Assembly: GCA_016185435.1 (NCBI GenBank)
Contig: JACPNN010000013.1
Span: 55,156 to 119,155, forward strand
From: Candidatus Aenigmatarchaeota archaeon
Lineage (GTDB): Archaea; Aenigmatarchaeota; Aenigmatarchaeia; QMZP01
Length of the DNA stretch: 64,000 nucleotides
Reading direction: 5' to 3'
Made by a program: the position numbers and the translations under genes. Below, piece by piece: positions 30,201-38,418 of this stretch (position 1 is its first letter; each line of letters opens with the position of its first letter). Below the pieces are notes generated by a model that did no database searches, was not told the origin of the DNA, and worked only from the letters and a program-made list of their open reading frames with translations.

Positions 30201-30377
30201 GAACTGAGGAAGCGAATTTCCGCTCCCCAGATTCTGCACCCTGGAAAAATTTATGCCCATGAATACGTTTGAGGAGCCGCATGCATCACCGCTGACTGCG
30301 GACGCGAGAGGAAGAGACATAGCTGCAACTAGAAGAAACGATAGGCCTGCAGCAACCCGACAGGAGCTTCTTTTCAT
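21285..30377 (-). CDS. Giant multidomain secreted protein (3030 aa): PKD, PA14-like, LamG-like, Gly-rich, Cys-rich repeat array, VWA, TSP3-like repeats, lamin-tail domain
   Basis: Signal peptide; FNGSKSFDPDGYIVSWIWKFDD (PKD); VTDVSQSM (VWA MIDAS); TEWFEIYNPTEISIDISGWKIRD (LTD); DSDSDGIGNACD (TSP3). Confidence 0.88.
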   Translation of the reverse strand: MKRSSCRVAAGLSFLLVAAMSLPLASAVSGDACGSSNVFMGINFSRVQNLGSGNSLPQFFANGTAYSNGSEIRLSDDSGNFIADSSIGNGVQGLAVQRLAGKLRIKLEGTGDVGSKEIIDAVLSFRNVTIFSIENEGLENQGDSNFDDTGNDDEVTISPNRRSVGIKMRVTGPDNDSFVINYGCLDGNRLVCGPPVVITKFADNSSERLIVFERETLRNDTTTKIEVPAGYFCRRAEITIVGFPLNQPPLAICEVNPISVLTNNPATFNGSKSFDPDGYIVSWIWKFDDSSTLSGQAVTKSFSTAGVHTANLTVTDNEGKKDWVLCSVNIDRPPISTPNIDVGNNGVWEWFIDGFFNGTATVDFTEELNSILPSCDCPGCTFNEARNTCTIDVVLGSVVPERFRLKDLFIECFPERQPPETDIQAPFCPLGKLDFTLNASDNCGDATTFSRVIDGSQSCPDPVPKFDWGIVSEWKLDEGKGCFAKDTFDLNNGTLLSGIRLETKRNTCLTVPNSHDELMSCLSNALNESGWRGVSYVDSISQNENIHGNDDFYTSNYSALFYVSAPGVWLFATDSDEASEIEIDGSVVANWYGPHSACNCTDHNGGINLTKGWHRLAYRHAELAGQQLAKAYFRPISSPEWKAFSISSAGICSEDFWAGGQIGNAVTFGHNLTRVFVPDSDNLDIRHQITLEAWINPSAHSDFARIIKKEGAYSLFLHSNGRIGVTFQGFSNPGPIFSNSIIPAGTWTHVAAVWDPNVTSIYINGVLDRSVPNPGAGLASDAGLTIGNSYAGGPTGGLATIFGDGSDGPLTVSSPNVVVNDYAYVTDSGLAAGSITLNVDNAAAFSPGNEILIIQMQDAANAGTYEFRRIASKSGNAITLTSSLNSSYTSGIFNIANAKATQIVRIPQYANVTVTSGGSITAAVWNGYKGGIIAFRATGTVNIIGSVGVTVKGKGYRGGAAMTSLAQIGKQGESFNGNPQAQSRSNNQGGGGGGSASIGAGRPGGGTGGGYSANGGNTSGEQGTSTGGSTYGSAGITTLFLGSGGGSGGTDNTNVCGTTSGAGGSGGGAIFITGKTITVSGSISAKGNDGQGISCFQHASGGGGSGGSIYLGGFSLTLGSNLVDGTGGAGGTGSDHNGAAGGDGRIRLEYSSLSGTTNPVPGYQGNVTATVYSSGYGPSSIYEPFFGRIDEARIYNLALSASQIQQLYGFSAFYRQGLNGTIECASGTCEKKVCFFSRDRYGNTEDVESQTYKINSTSSAPVNFCDGRDNSTIRDNTCFFGCNTEACGYGNSCPLSNFCDGTVRKFNGACSANGCSFTTENCADRNYVENVTVCSGNNITKRFIFHNFTCAPEGCRENVTFRDELIDNCDSRDGQQLNQCGLLDWSCSEELNRVDCVVTDVKPDSSRCSGNFCQGETRNFNGTCNSRNFTCEYQKQNCNALDFFGNFSQFCSGDEVRQSRDLHDFSCTPSACTETVSIVNETVVENCNSRDGDLTGACGIEDWTCRQSSPASCALANVSSENGFCPGSFCNVTFTDFCAGAKLTDYNRNRITDSVNVQNSTMNFCSTDFICTSEQAACLPPSPATSCVEGACGAICDSADDFKVVNNACIFGCDTQETCGFSSSISLDSFCQNDVRHFNGACTSSGAVFQEEDCNSRDFYEDIDFCDGSSLKKKRLFHDFSCAPDGCREETRIVNITLLENCNGRDFNESLSNICSGDNVVTRINEHDFSCRDAACAEVGQRIYENVTQNCNSLDFSETESICSDKRSGNRTTSHDFFCSNGACTQTASSRDTVNGCSLACGATCTNDAQCNDQNEDTIDTCNLDACGCLNIPKPFGCIEVKKEAFNPQNHEIRPVPQFGFKLDGNQTKYNDGSGAAKFSDVPIGWHTVSEILPEGWDLIQKTPSDGRVLVEPGSICSAVLFKDKQKLPPATCGDGAVNQQNETCELPNTPDNSNCPQTASACLGNKTGTRDSLGSCSFACSCVEDSFSYSCVENSCGAVCNSPDDFKVSGTACLSGCDAQNTCGFTRQEPMAPFCSSDNAIFYHSAACTASGAVFQQQNCSAMNFAEESTICIGDKATRRKVFHTFSCSASGCREEVRTEDTSLQDCSQLDGQAKREFCDGKILKENTTTTDGFCQSGACRTTLISNVISKGPSSVCGAECLNDADCPNLLIGSQCNFNGACTDGVCRYSQQACPVPGKVASNTCYYGTQACTQNGCPIQSCALRENQECDASRGCVDLICEPIGTIDRFADSSTQKNLTFNAGGGFSDEPKVSVPKFVNVSGKVEKVKVTKASLNLTGYQKEFTFDRTLDSIVVTDVSQSMELEDPPSLGTKMDRAKAADKEFINLVMQSDRNRIGLASYSGRLMSSVPLTNDKAKLISEVNSYSPNGFTCISCGLQKAIDLIKDGKNDVRTIVLMSDGVANRCLSGYCNATKAKQEAIGKACEAWNVHKARVFAVSFVDEVDIPTMMAIAACGNGKHFVANGSTIVSIYREIAIEMASSLPRNVSVDISTDGVTDIFIPGELGATVKAENLASPLNNLLNGCSPSDTNCTFTFRTSSKAGGTVQLSDLRIEACRLTSPSQIACRQHSDCGGGDDHTDFGAWQTRSCEPFADSCDTSAACIKERNVTKHVCNRPGTLDAFCSQIKEAQQENATETRVTEGLACDDSLFCTTNETCSNGRCIGLPRICEDSDVCTLDGCSETLDLCLHMPNPLNASCSMHDHDHDGVDDSIDSCPNTTASSVVDNQGCSCYQKTCGDGDPRTSDSCNAQTAQCAYTSIDDDGDGITNQNDACPGTAAGSVTDQAGCSCTQKTCSDGNASTTDSCNPSTAACLYRPDSDSDGVADADDNCPSVANSNQEDSDSDGIGNACDTQPSNATARTLFTQVMYDAPNDDNSTEWFEIYNPTEISIDISGWKIRDNRGSYTIPIGTHIDSGRTLLIAANTALFESRYGFEPDIGSFPLPLGNNGDVLRLFNRNDTEVDMVAWENYVAGWSIVAIEGKSILRKSKTVDTDSPADWLSNQSPVPDTLS

Positions 30378-30596
30378 TATATTCCGCTTGAAAAGTAGTG
30401 AAAAATCTTTTAAGGGTATCGGGAAAAACAGTACCGAAGGATTACGGTTTCAGTTATTAGTCACTTGAAAGTCATACCTCAGCCTGGTGCCGCCTGCATA
30501 TAAACGGCATCAATAGAACTCATTAATTTCCCCGTAAAAACATTTGCCTCCATAACATGATGAGTTAAGGATCATTCCTATAGGTTCAGATATATG

Positions 30597-33512
30597 CTAT
30601 CTTCCATATTTCCTTATTGCCGCATGCCAGGGCGGAAGCTTTTGCCTCCTGCTCCAGAAGGAATAGGCAGCCAGGCCTGCGATGGAGAAGGCTATGACCA
30701 GAGCTATTGCGGCCTTGTTGGAATCTATCATGCCTGACAGCATTCCTGTCATGTCAAAGCTTTTCTGGGCCTGTATTTCTATTTCTTTCTCGACCTTCTG
30801 CGTCTCTCCGGCGAATGTGAATGTGATGTTCAGCTTCTTCTTTCCCTTTGCGTTCATATCTGCGGACAGGGGGAATATGGACACTATGCTCTCGTTTTTC
30901 CTTATCGTCATGTTTTCCTTTGGCCTGCCTGGCCTTAATCCGTCTTCAGCCTCTATGCCGACCTCTATAGCCCCATCAGCCTCTCCCTCATTCCTGATGG
31001 ATATATTGATAGTCGAATTGCCGCCTGCATAAAGCTCCCCTATAGAGATGTCCTCAATGGCCATCTTTGCCCTCTTTTCCAGCCTCTCCTTCACGATTAG
31101 CCTTGTCTTCTCTGTGTCCATCCTCTCCCCGTTGGCCTCGAGACTGAACGCAATTTCATATTCCTTTGCAGTGTCATTGGGAGGGACTTTGACAGTTACA
31201 TTAAATTCCTTTGCCTGGCCTTCGAATGCTGCGGCAATTTCTCCCGGCGAAATTGAGATCCATTCCCTGTTTATTCCCGAAGAATTTATCGAAATCCTGT
31301 ACAGGGAGACGGTTCCTGTGTTCTTTGCGCTGGCCTTGAAGCTGGCCGTTTCTCCCCTGAACATCTCAATTTTATTCGGCACAAAAAGCTCAAGCTTCCT
31401 GACCCTTATTGACGGCGCTCCTGAGCTGCCGCCTCCGGAGCTGCCCGAGGCAGTTCCTGAAGAGGCTGTGCTAACGGTCTGCTCCTGCTGGGCAGGGCTT
31501 ATGGAAAATGTTATGGTGGCATTGTTGTTCGCCTCGTCAGACTCTTCAATCCTGCCTGTTTTGTCGCCTATGGCTGTGGCTGTATGCTGGCCCTGCGCCC
31601 TCTGGCCTGCGTCAAACTCAAGCCTTTGTTCCTGGCCGCCGCTCAGGCTTATGGTTCTGTTTCCTATTGAAGCGCCGTCAAAAAGCATATCGACAGTGAA
31701 GTTGAATGCAGCCATCTGGCCATTGTTCCTTATTGTTGGCATCAGCTTGAATGCAGCCGAAGGCGTTACGGATGCCGGGTCTGTCGCAATTGACGGCACA
31801 GTGATGTCGGGCAATGTGAGAAGCGTATTGCTTAGCCACGCCCTGTCATTGGAGTCCATGATGCTGTTGCTGTTTATATCAAATACTGTATCATTGGTTC
31901 CGTCGTTATTGATATCCCTTACGATCTCCCTCAGGCCTGAAAGCTGGCCATTGTAGTATACCTTGTCGGGCCTGCTGTTATTGTTCGAGTCAAATATGTG
32001 ATAGCCGCTTATGCTGAACACATCTGCCAGAAATATGCCGTCAGGGTCCCAGTATTTTTCGAATATGCCGTTATTTCCTATATCGATAAGGAAATCAGCT
32101 TTCCCGTCAGAGTCCCCGTCTATCCTTGTCGCGGCCGTATTGTTGTTCTCATCCGAATAGTCCTCATAGCCGTCCGCCATATTGCCATTCGCGTTCCTTG
32201 CCTTCTCCAGTATGCCGTCATTATCGACATCCATTGCCCTCTGGCTGGCAAGATTCACAGTGAAGCGATAGACATTGTCGCTCTGGTTTATGTCAGCGAC
32301 GGGGGATACAAGCGCGACCACGAAGGCTTTTGATGATGTGCTGCCCATGCATGTCTCGGGCGAGCTGAGGACTAGGCTGATGTTTCTTGTTGAATTTGCC
32401 CCGAATGATTCATTATAATCAAAGGATTTCGCGAACTGTCCGTTCACTGTTATATTTACCCTGTAGCTTCCTGCATCCTTCGCCCCCTTGTTTCTGGCAG
32501 TCATGTTGACAGTCATCTGCTCGCATTCATAGCCTGTGGATGAAAAAACAAGGCTGGCTATAGCCAGATCAACCCTGTCGTCAGTTGCATCGCACAAGTC
32601 TCCCAGGCCGTCCCCGTCTGTGTCAGCCTGGCCGGGGTTTGAGTCACTGGGGCAGTTATCTATGTTTCCGCATATGCCGTCCCCGTCAGCGTCATTGGAG
32701 CTGTCATTTGGGCATGCATCGCAGGCATTGCCGATATTGTCGCCATCCGAGTCCTCCTGCTCGGGATTTGATATCAGAGGGCAGTTGTCCAGCCTGTCAA
32801 TTAGAGCATCACCATCCGTGTCAAGGACTCCCATGGTCCACTTGACTGCCTTCCTGAAGAGGTTAAGCGTGTCGTCCGACCAGTAGACAGGGTAAGGGAC
32901 GCCGAAAAAGGTGTTTCTGGCAAGGGTCACATTGCCGTTCGAATACCCTGTGTTTGCTTCCGCGGTTGCAAGCGTGAACAGCCTTGATGTGGCATCCCCG
33001 TATGCTACAGGGCTGAAAGTGGTCGCAGCCCTGTCAAGGCCCATTATGGGCTTCGAGATGACATGGGCATCCACCCTCTGGCCTATAGAGTAGCCCGCAG
33101 CTATGCCTGTGGAGTTGTCGGCTATATAGAGCTTCTGGACATTGCTGGATTTCTGGTTTGAAATTCCCTGCGATGTCCAGCCCCAGATTTTCGGATAGAT
33201 GGTGTCTATGGCCAGCGTGGGTCTGCTCCTCACTGGAAGGCTGCCGGCAAAGCTGTCAAGCAGCTGGTAGGAGTAGACATCCAGGGGCCTTCCGGCCACA
33301 ACGATGAGATCGAATTTGGCGTAGTCCGGGGAGGAAAGCCTGTCAATGGTCGTGACATTGTAGCCCATGTCGGCAAGGGTGTTGAAGATTCTGCTTTCAT
33401 GCGTGGAGTCAAGCCTTGTCGAATTCTTGACAACAAGGGCAATGCTCTCCGCATCTGCGAAGTGGGAGCCAAGCGCTATTAGCAATACAGCAAGAATAAA
33501 GATGTTCCTCAT
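30597..33512 (-). CDS. Large surface protein with TSP3-like Ca-binding repeats and CARDB-like domains, C-terminal TM
   Basis: NCPLISNPEQEDSDGDNIGNACDACPND...; VDLAIASLVF...; TM plus basic tail FWSRRQK. Confidence 0.82.
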   Translation of the reverse strand: MRNIFILAVLLIALGSHFADAESIALVVKNSTRLDSTHESRIFNTLADMGYNVTTIDRLSSPDYAKFDLIVVAGRPLDVYSYQLLDSFAGSLPVRSRPTLAIDTIYPKIWGWTSQGISNQKSSNVQKLYIADNSTGIAAGYSIGQRVDAHVISKPIMGLDRAATTFSPVAYGDATSRLFTLATAEANTGYSNGNVTLARNTFFGVPYPVYWSDDTLNLFRKAVKWTMGVLDTDGDALIDRLDNCPLISNPEQEDSDGDNIGNACDACPNDSSNDADGDGICGNIDNCPSDSNPGQADTDGDGLGDLCDATDDRVDLAIASLVFSSTGYECEQMTVNMTARNKGAKDAGSYRVNITVNGQFAKSFDYNESFGANSTRNISLVLSSPETCMGSTSSKAFVVALVSPVADINQSDNVYRFTVNLASQRAMDVDNDGILEKARNANGNMADGYEDYSDENNNTAATRIDGDSDGKADFLIDIGNNGIFEKYWDPDGIFLADVFSISGYHIFDSNNNSRPDKVYYNGQLSGLREIVRDINNDGTNDTVFDINSNSIMDSNDRAWLSNTLLTLPDITVPSIATDPASVTPSAAFKLMPTIRNNGQMAAFNFTVDMLFDGASIGNRTISLSGGQEQRLEFDAGQRAQGQHTATAIGDKTGRIEESDEANNNATITFSISPAQQEQTVSTASSGTASGSSGGGSSGAPSIRVRKLELFVPNKIEMFRGETASFKASAKNTGTVSLYRISINSSGINREWISISPGEIAAAFEGQAKEFNVTVKVPPNDTAKEYEIAFSLEANGERMDTEKTRLIVKERLEKRAKMAIEDISIGELYAGGNSTINISIRNEGEADGAIEVGIEAEDGLRPGRPKENMTIRKNESIVSIFPLSADMNAKGKKKLNITFTFAGETQKVEKEIEIQAQKSFDMTGMLSGMIDSNKAAIALVIAFSIAGLAAYSFWSRRQKLPPWHAAIRKYGR

Positions 33513-35125
33513 AAGCCACCTCTCGACCTGATAATCACCAGGGCAAAGCCTACAATGACAACAAGGGCCCCAATCGCGGCGAAAACTATGGAAGGTATTT
33601 CGCCTGAAACAGCTTTGCCGGTAATGCTTGCGTTTGAGCCTGCGCTTGCGTTCTTTGCCTTGTCCTTTATTACAAGCCCCGGGCCAGCTGCTGTTTTTTC
33701 TCCGCCATCGCTGCCTGTTTCATATGAAGGCGTATCAGAAGTGTTTGGAGCCGCGGCAGAAGGCAGAGGAGACTGGACAGACGTCCCTGATGATCCTGAT
33801 CCTCCTGACTGGCCGCCAGATTGCTGTGTGGGAACTGGAGTGGCCTGGGATGAAGGCGAAGGAGGTGGTGCAGCTGTTGGGGTGGCAGCAGGCGAAGGCA
33901 TAGGGCTTGGCGCAGGCGTGGGGGAAGGCGAAGCCGCTGAACCCGCGGAAAATGTGACTGTCTTCCTGTTGTTGGCCCTGTTGACATCCTTCACGAACTC
34001 GTTGTTGTTCGCATCTGCCTCAAGCGTGTGGTTTCCCATTGTGGCATTCACAGCCACAAGGAACGTCCTGCTTGAATTGCCTGCCAGCTCAGGGACAAGC
34101 TGCCTGAAGATTTCGCTTGAATCGAGCTTCACCTGAAGGAAGAACTGCTTTGCCCCATATGTCCCCAGATTGTTGAGTATGACTGTCGCATTGAACGGGA
34201 CCCTCCCGGCCGGCGCTGTGGGAATATGCACATTTGTCTCTATGTCTGGGAGCGTGTACAGCGAGCCTTCCCATACCCTGTCTTCTGCATCGAAAATATT
34301 ATTTGAATTGATGTCGAGCCAGTATTCCTGGTCCCCGTCCCCGTCTATGTCAGCAAGCTCTGACTTTATCTGCCTCAGCGTGCCATTGTACTGCCTGTCG
34401 GGCCTCAGGTCCCCGTTGCCGTCAAAGAGGTAATAGCTGCCTGCGGCATAAGCATCGGCCAGATAAATCCTGTCGGGGTCCCAGTATTTCTCGAATACGC
34501 CATCTTTCCCGATATCTATCAGCCAGTCTGCCTTGCCATCACCGTCCCCGTCTGCTTTTATGGCATTTGTGTTTCCGTTTGGATCCGCATAGCTTTCATA
34601 TCCGTCGCCTGCATCGTAATTCTGGTCAGAGGCCTCTTCCTGCCTTCCGTCGCCGTCCACGTCTGCCTGCCTGAAGTCAGGCGCCGGCTTTCCATCAGGT
34701 CTGGCATCGACCCATAACCTTGACTCGAGTGTCCAGCTGCTTCCGGGCTTCCTATAAGTCGTGATTATGCTGCCGGAATGATATGCTATCGAGCTTATCG
34801 CTATGGTGTAATTCACCCTCCTGTTTGTCCCTGTGGCAAGCGTGACATTTCTCTGGCTGAAAGATATCTTGTCCGCGATGTTCCCTGTAGCCGAAAAGGA
34901 TATGTTCACATCCCCCGGGGCCTTGTTCTCGACATAAATGTAGGTCTTTATTATCTTTGTCTCATTGGCCTTCAGGTAAGTGGTTATGCCCCATGGGGCT
35001 CCGGCTGAATGGCCGGGGTAATAGACTTCAGTAAGGTATGCATAGGCCTGGGAGGCCAGGAAAACTGCCAAAAGCATACCCAAAACAGCCACTCTGCAGC
35101 CCTTTACACTCATATAACACCACAT
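33509..35125 (-). CDS. Surface protein with Asp-rich repeats, Pro/Ser linker, C-terminal TM
   Basis: Signal peptide; VDGDGRQEEASDQNYDAGDGYESYADPNGNTNA; PSPTPAPSPMPSPAATP linker; TM IVFAAIGALVVIVGFALVIIRSR. Confidence 0.8.
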   Translation of the reverse strand: MWCYMSVKGCRVAVLGMLLAVFLASQAYAYLTEVYYPGHSAGAPWGITTYLKANETKIIKTYIYVENKAPGDVNISFSATGNIADKISFSQRNVTLATGTNRRVNYTIAISSIAYHSGSIITTYRKPGSSWTLESRLWVDARPDGKPAPDFRQADVDGDGRQEEASDQNYDAGDGYESYADPNGNTNAIKADGDGDGKADWLIDIGKDGVFEKYWDPDRIYLADAYAAGSYYLFDGNGDLRPDRQYNGTLRQIKSELADIDGDGDQEYWLDINSNNIFDAEDRVWEGSLYTLPDIETNVHIPTAPAGRVPFNATVILNNLGTYGAKQFFLQVKLDSSEIFRQLVPELAGNSSRTFLVAVNATMGNHTLEADANNNEFVKDVNRANNRKTVTFSAGSAASPSPTPAPSPMPSPAATPTAAPPPSPSSQATPVPTQQSGGQSGGSGSSGTSVQSPLPSAAAPNTSDTPSYETGSDGGEKTAAGPGLVIKDKAKNASAGSNASITGKAVSGEIPSIVFAAIGALVVIVGFALVIIRSRGGL

Positions 35126-35223
35126 TTTAATCCCTATTTAGAGATAAATTTTAAATAATAATGCGCAAACGCATTACGCCTGTACCTCCCCTGAAGTTTT
35201 GCGGGCAGGAGCGGGTACATCGC

Positions 35224-35802
35224 TCATCCCTTCAGCAGGTAAAACTTCAGGAGAAGGATTGCTGAGATAAGGATGACGGCGGCAGCTATTATCATCTTAT
35301 CCGGCTTTCCGCCATTTCCGGCGCCCATGTCTTGAGATGATGCCGCCGACTCATTCCTCAGCGCTGTTTTTGCATAAATAATGATCTCGCTTGAAAGGCC
35401 TGCATAAGCGCTCCTCGCGCTGAGGTTTTCAGGCTTTATGAGTATGTCAAGCTGGTAGCTGCCATTGCCCGGGATTGCCAGCTCGAAATCGACATATTTC
35501 GTCTCGTCAGGCTGGAGAAGGAAATTCGTTTCCTGAAGTTTTATCGAATTTGCAAGGCTGCCCTTGGGTATCAAGGTGATATTCACACTCGAGTTTGTGG
35601 GGTTTCTGACCCCTATAGGCCTGAAGTAAATGCCATTGACATCGCACCTCGTCTTTTCCGCAGTGCTGAGCACCTTTGGCTCGTCTCCTACAGACATCCA
35701 GCACACCTGCCTTGCAGTAAGAAGCTGGAAGCCTGCATTGGCAGCAGAGGCTGACAAAATCAGCGCAGCAAGACCCATCAGGAGTAAGTTTTGAGCCTTC
35801 AT
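35224..35802 (-). CDS. Small secreted/membrane-anchored protein
   Basis: Signal peptide MKAQNLLLMGLAALILSASAANA; C-terminal TM. Confidence 0.7.
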   Translation of the reverse strand: MKAQNLLLMGLAALILSASAANAGFQLLTARQVCWMSVGDEPKVLSTAEKTRCDVNGIYFRPIGVRNPTNSSVNITLIPKGSLANSIKLQETNFLLQPDETKYVDFELAIPGNGSYQLDILIKPENLSARSAYAGLSSEIIIYAKTALRNESAASSQDMGAGNGGKPDKMIIAAAVILISAILLLKFYLLKG

Positions 35803-36116
35803 TTATTCCACCTTTGTTATCCCTATATGGAAGTAACTTTTAAATACCTTTATGCTTTTGTTGGCCACAGGCAGAAGCAAAACTGTCGGATATGAATCCC
35901 TATGCTTTCCTGTTGCGACTATAGAGGGATTAACTACATATCACTCTGAAGTTCGCAAACAATTTATTCGCGCAATTGGAAAATAAGTTTTCCGCCGGAA
36001 AAATCGCATCGTATGTGTTTAGCTCAAAAATGGTCTATGTGTTGTAGCGTAACGACATGTACGGAGGAGATATATATCAATAGAAGAGCAGAAAGCAAGG
36101 GATTTTCTTAGCCAAA

Positions 36117-36536
36117 TCAAAGATCCTTATTTGCAAGCGATTTCAGATTTGATATTGTTCTTTTTATGTCCATCTCTCTCCTTGACATGTAGCCGCTGTC
36201 GATATTGCGGCCATAATATTTGATGCCATTTCTCATCTGCCTGAGATTGTCAATCAGATGCATTTCATGCTGGCTTATTTCGGGATATTTGCTGAGGTAG
36301 CTGATTGCGATTTTATGGGACCCTAGGGCATCGCTTCTGATTTTAAAGCCGTCTTTGGACATTATGGCTGTAATAATTTCAAGAAGCGTCTCATAGTACT
36401 CTTCCACTATTTTTGGCGCAAATTTTTCCGCATCCTTTCTTCTCATGAGCTCGATTGACTCCATTCTTATCCCAGCCATAGACATGAGACTTCTCGCCCT
36501 TTCCTTGTCCGGCGTTATTTTGATAATGTCATCCAT
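36117..36536 (-). CDS. HEPN-domain protein
   Basis: Helical HEPN-like, HLIDNLRQMRNGIKYYGRN (Rx4-6H-like region degenerate); directly follows an MNT gene. Confidence 0.7.
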   Translation of the reverse strand: MDDIIKITPDKERARSLMSMAGIRMESIELMRRKDAEKFAPKIVEEYYETLLEIITAIMSKDGFKIRSDALGSHKIAISYLSKYPEISQHEMHLIDNLRQMRNGIKYYGRNIDSGYMSRREMDIKRTISNLKSLANKDL

Positions 36537-37087
36537 CAGAACACCCTGATATAACCTCTCAATATAACGCCATTTATTATGTTGTTTTTCAATTCCTTCG
36601 GCATTTTGCGGAAATTCTCGCAGAAGTGGAGGCTTATCCCCCTTTTTAGCACAGACTCGTATTTCTTCATATCCAGCTTTTTCTCTTGTGAAACGATTAA
36701 GATGTCCACATCGCTTCCCGCCACATCTTCCCCTCTGGCTGCAGAGCCGAACAGCACGATGGCATCAGGAGAGCATCTTTCTTCAAGCATTCTCAGAAAA
36801 CCAGACTCTTCAAGCCTGAATATAATATCCATTTTTTTGTAGAATCTGAAGAGATTGCTTGCCCTGTTTGCCCAGTATGTGGGATATATTCTCCCCTTTG
36901 ACCTTATAACAAGCGGGTAGCCGTATTCCCCTTCCTTTGAAAGCTTATCAAGGTGAAGCATCACAGAAGTAGACGAGAGTCCTATTTCCCTTGATACCCA
37001 TCTGATAGTAAATCCTTCCTTCGGGTTCGGATCGTCAAAGAAGGGCCTCAGCACAAGCCAGACGCTATAATTTTGTATCATATGCAA
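36536..37087 (-). CDS. wHTH-MNT (minimal nucleotidyltransferase)
   Basis: VLFGSAARGEDVAGSDVDILIVS. Confidence 0.85.
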   Translation of the reverse strand: MHMIQNYSVWLVLRPFFDDPNPKEGFTIRWVSREIGLSSTSVMLHLDKLSKEGEYGYPLVIRSKGRIYPTYWANRASNLFRFYKKMDIIFRLEESGFLRMLEERCSPDAIVLFGSAARGEDVAGSDVDILIVSQEKKLDMKKYESVLKRGISLHFCENFRKMPKELKNNIINGVILRGYIRVF

Positions 37088-37135
37088 TATTTTTGTTACA
37101 GGTGCTATATAAATGTTACACCTTTCATGGAACCG

Positions 37136-38251
37136 TCAGACAGGCTTCCCGAATGCCCAGATGATGGCCGTGTCAAAGCTGCCTATGCAGAACCGGGGGA
37201 ACTTCATCTTGAACTCCACCTCTGCTGTCGAGAGGGGATAGAGGACATTGTCTGCCCAGCCTGTGAGGCCTCCTGCTGAAGAAAGGAAATTATTCGTGAA
37301 CAATGGCCTTGCGCCTGAGCAGAGCCCCTGAAGAAGCACGCTGCTCAGGCTGCACCCAAGATTCTGGTTCGGGTTGGTCATATGCGCCCAGCCTTCATCC
37401 GGGTTGTCGCCGGCCATGCCTGTCAAAGATGTCTTTATTGTCCCTGTTCTGGCCCTGTAATACAATCCATCAAGGGCACTTATCGCATTGCCCTCCACAT
37501 CTATCTTATTTGAAACCGGGCACTTTGCAGGCGTATAATGGTCGAAGAAGTCAGTCGAGGCGATGAAAACCCAAAGCGAGACAGACCTGGCTGTATTTGT
37601 TATAAGCAGCCGGTTTTGGGAGTGGGCATACTGGCCCGGCAAAGCGCGCTCGAAGCTGATCAGATTCCCGTCCGATGTCTCAATCGACATGCTGACCGCA
37701 GGATTGAAGACCCAGCCTTCCCTGTAAAGGGAATCATGAAGAATGCCTGCAGAATCTTCAAAGGCCAGTGAAATCTCGGCCCTCTCCTCCTGTATGAACG
37801 GCTCGACAGTGTATATGCATTCGAACTTCCTGTCGGTTGCTGAATCAAGGAATGCATCTATCAGCCCATCGGCTGATTTCCTCAGGCCGTCGCATTTCTC
37901 ATCTTTTCCTGTTTCCAACTCATTGCATATCACCCTTCTCTGCCCGTTGACAAGCAAAAATGCCTTCCCGATATCGACAGCGCCTTCGTCATCCCTTATG
38001 GCAATGGTAAAATTGAGCCTTTCCCCTATGAACGCATAGCTTGAGGGCCTCAGGTTGAGGAAGTTTATCGTCAGCCCGTCCGCGCCGAGCTTGTCAGGCG
38101 TAATGTCTATAGACCTGTTCAGCACGCAGATCTGGTAGCCGGAGCCTGGCCCTGAAGAGGCCTTCACGCCATCAACAGCCACATCAGCAGTGACCATGCC
38201 TATAGAAATCAGGGCTACAAGAGGTATCACAAGATAGTAATGACTGTACAT
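37136..38251 (-). CDS. Secreted GKPV-family surface protein (paralogue A)
   Basis: SVSMSIETSDGNLISFERALPGQYAHSQNRLLI...VEFKMKFPRFCIGSFDTAIIWAFGKPV; paralogous to 42008-43273 and 46255-47496. Confidence 0.75.
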   Translation of the reverse strand: MYSHYYLVIPLVALISIGMVTADVAVDGVKASSGPGSGYQICVLNRSIDITPDKLGADGLTINFLNLRPSSYAFIGERLNFTIAIRDDEGAVDIGKAFLLVNGQRRVICNELETGKDEKCDGLRKSADGLIDAFLDSATDRKFECIYTVEPFIQEERAEISLAFEDSAGILHDSLYREGWVFNPAVSMSIETSDGNLISFERALPGQYAHSQNRLLITNTARSVSLWVFIASTDFFDHYTPAKCPVSNKIDVEGNAISALDGLYYRARTGTIKTSLTGMAGDNPDEGWAHMTNPNQNLGCSLSSVLLQGLCSGARPLFTNNFLSSAGGLTGWADNVLYPLSTAEVEFKMKFPRFCIGSFDTAIIWAFGKPV

Positions 38252-38418
38252 GAAAAAAGATTGTAATGAACTTATAAATTCATGCGTCGTGCAGGGGTAG
38301 TGCTGCAGACGGAAACCATAGCGCAGGAAACATGAGTTCCTCTTTCATGCTGTATATGATAAATTCGACGGATAAGTGGCGGTATTCTTCGCAAACAGCC
38401 AAATAGTTTTCTTCCCCG

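Noticed and set aside
31048-31956. Antisense ORFs in the surface-protein cluster (31048-31956, 33555-34136)
   Set aside because: Antisense shadows of repeat-rich genes with no recognisable motifs.
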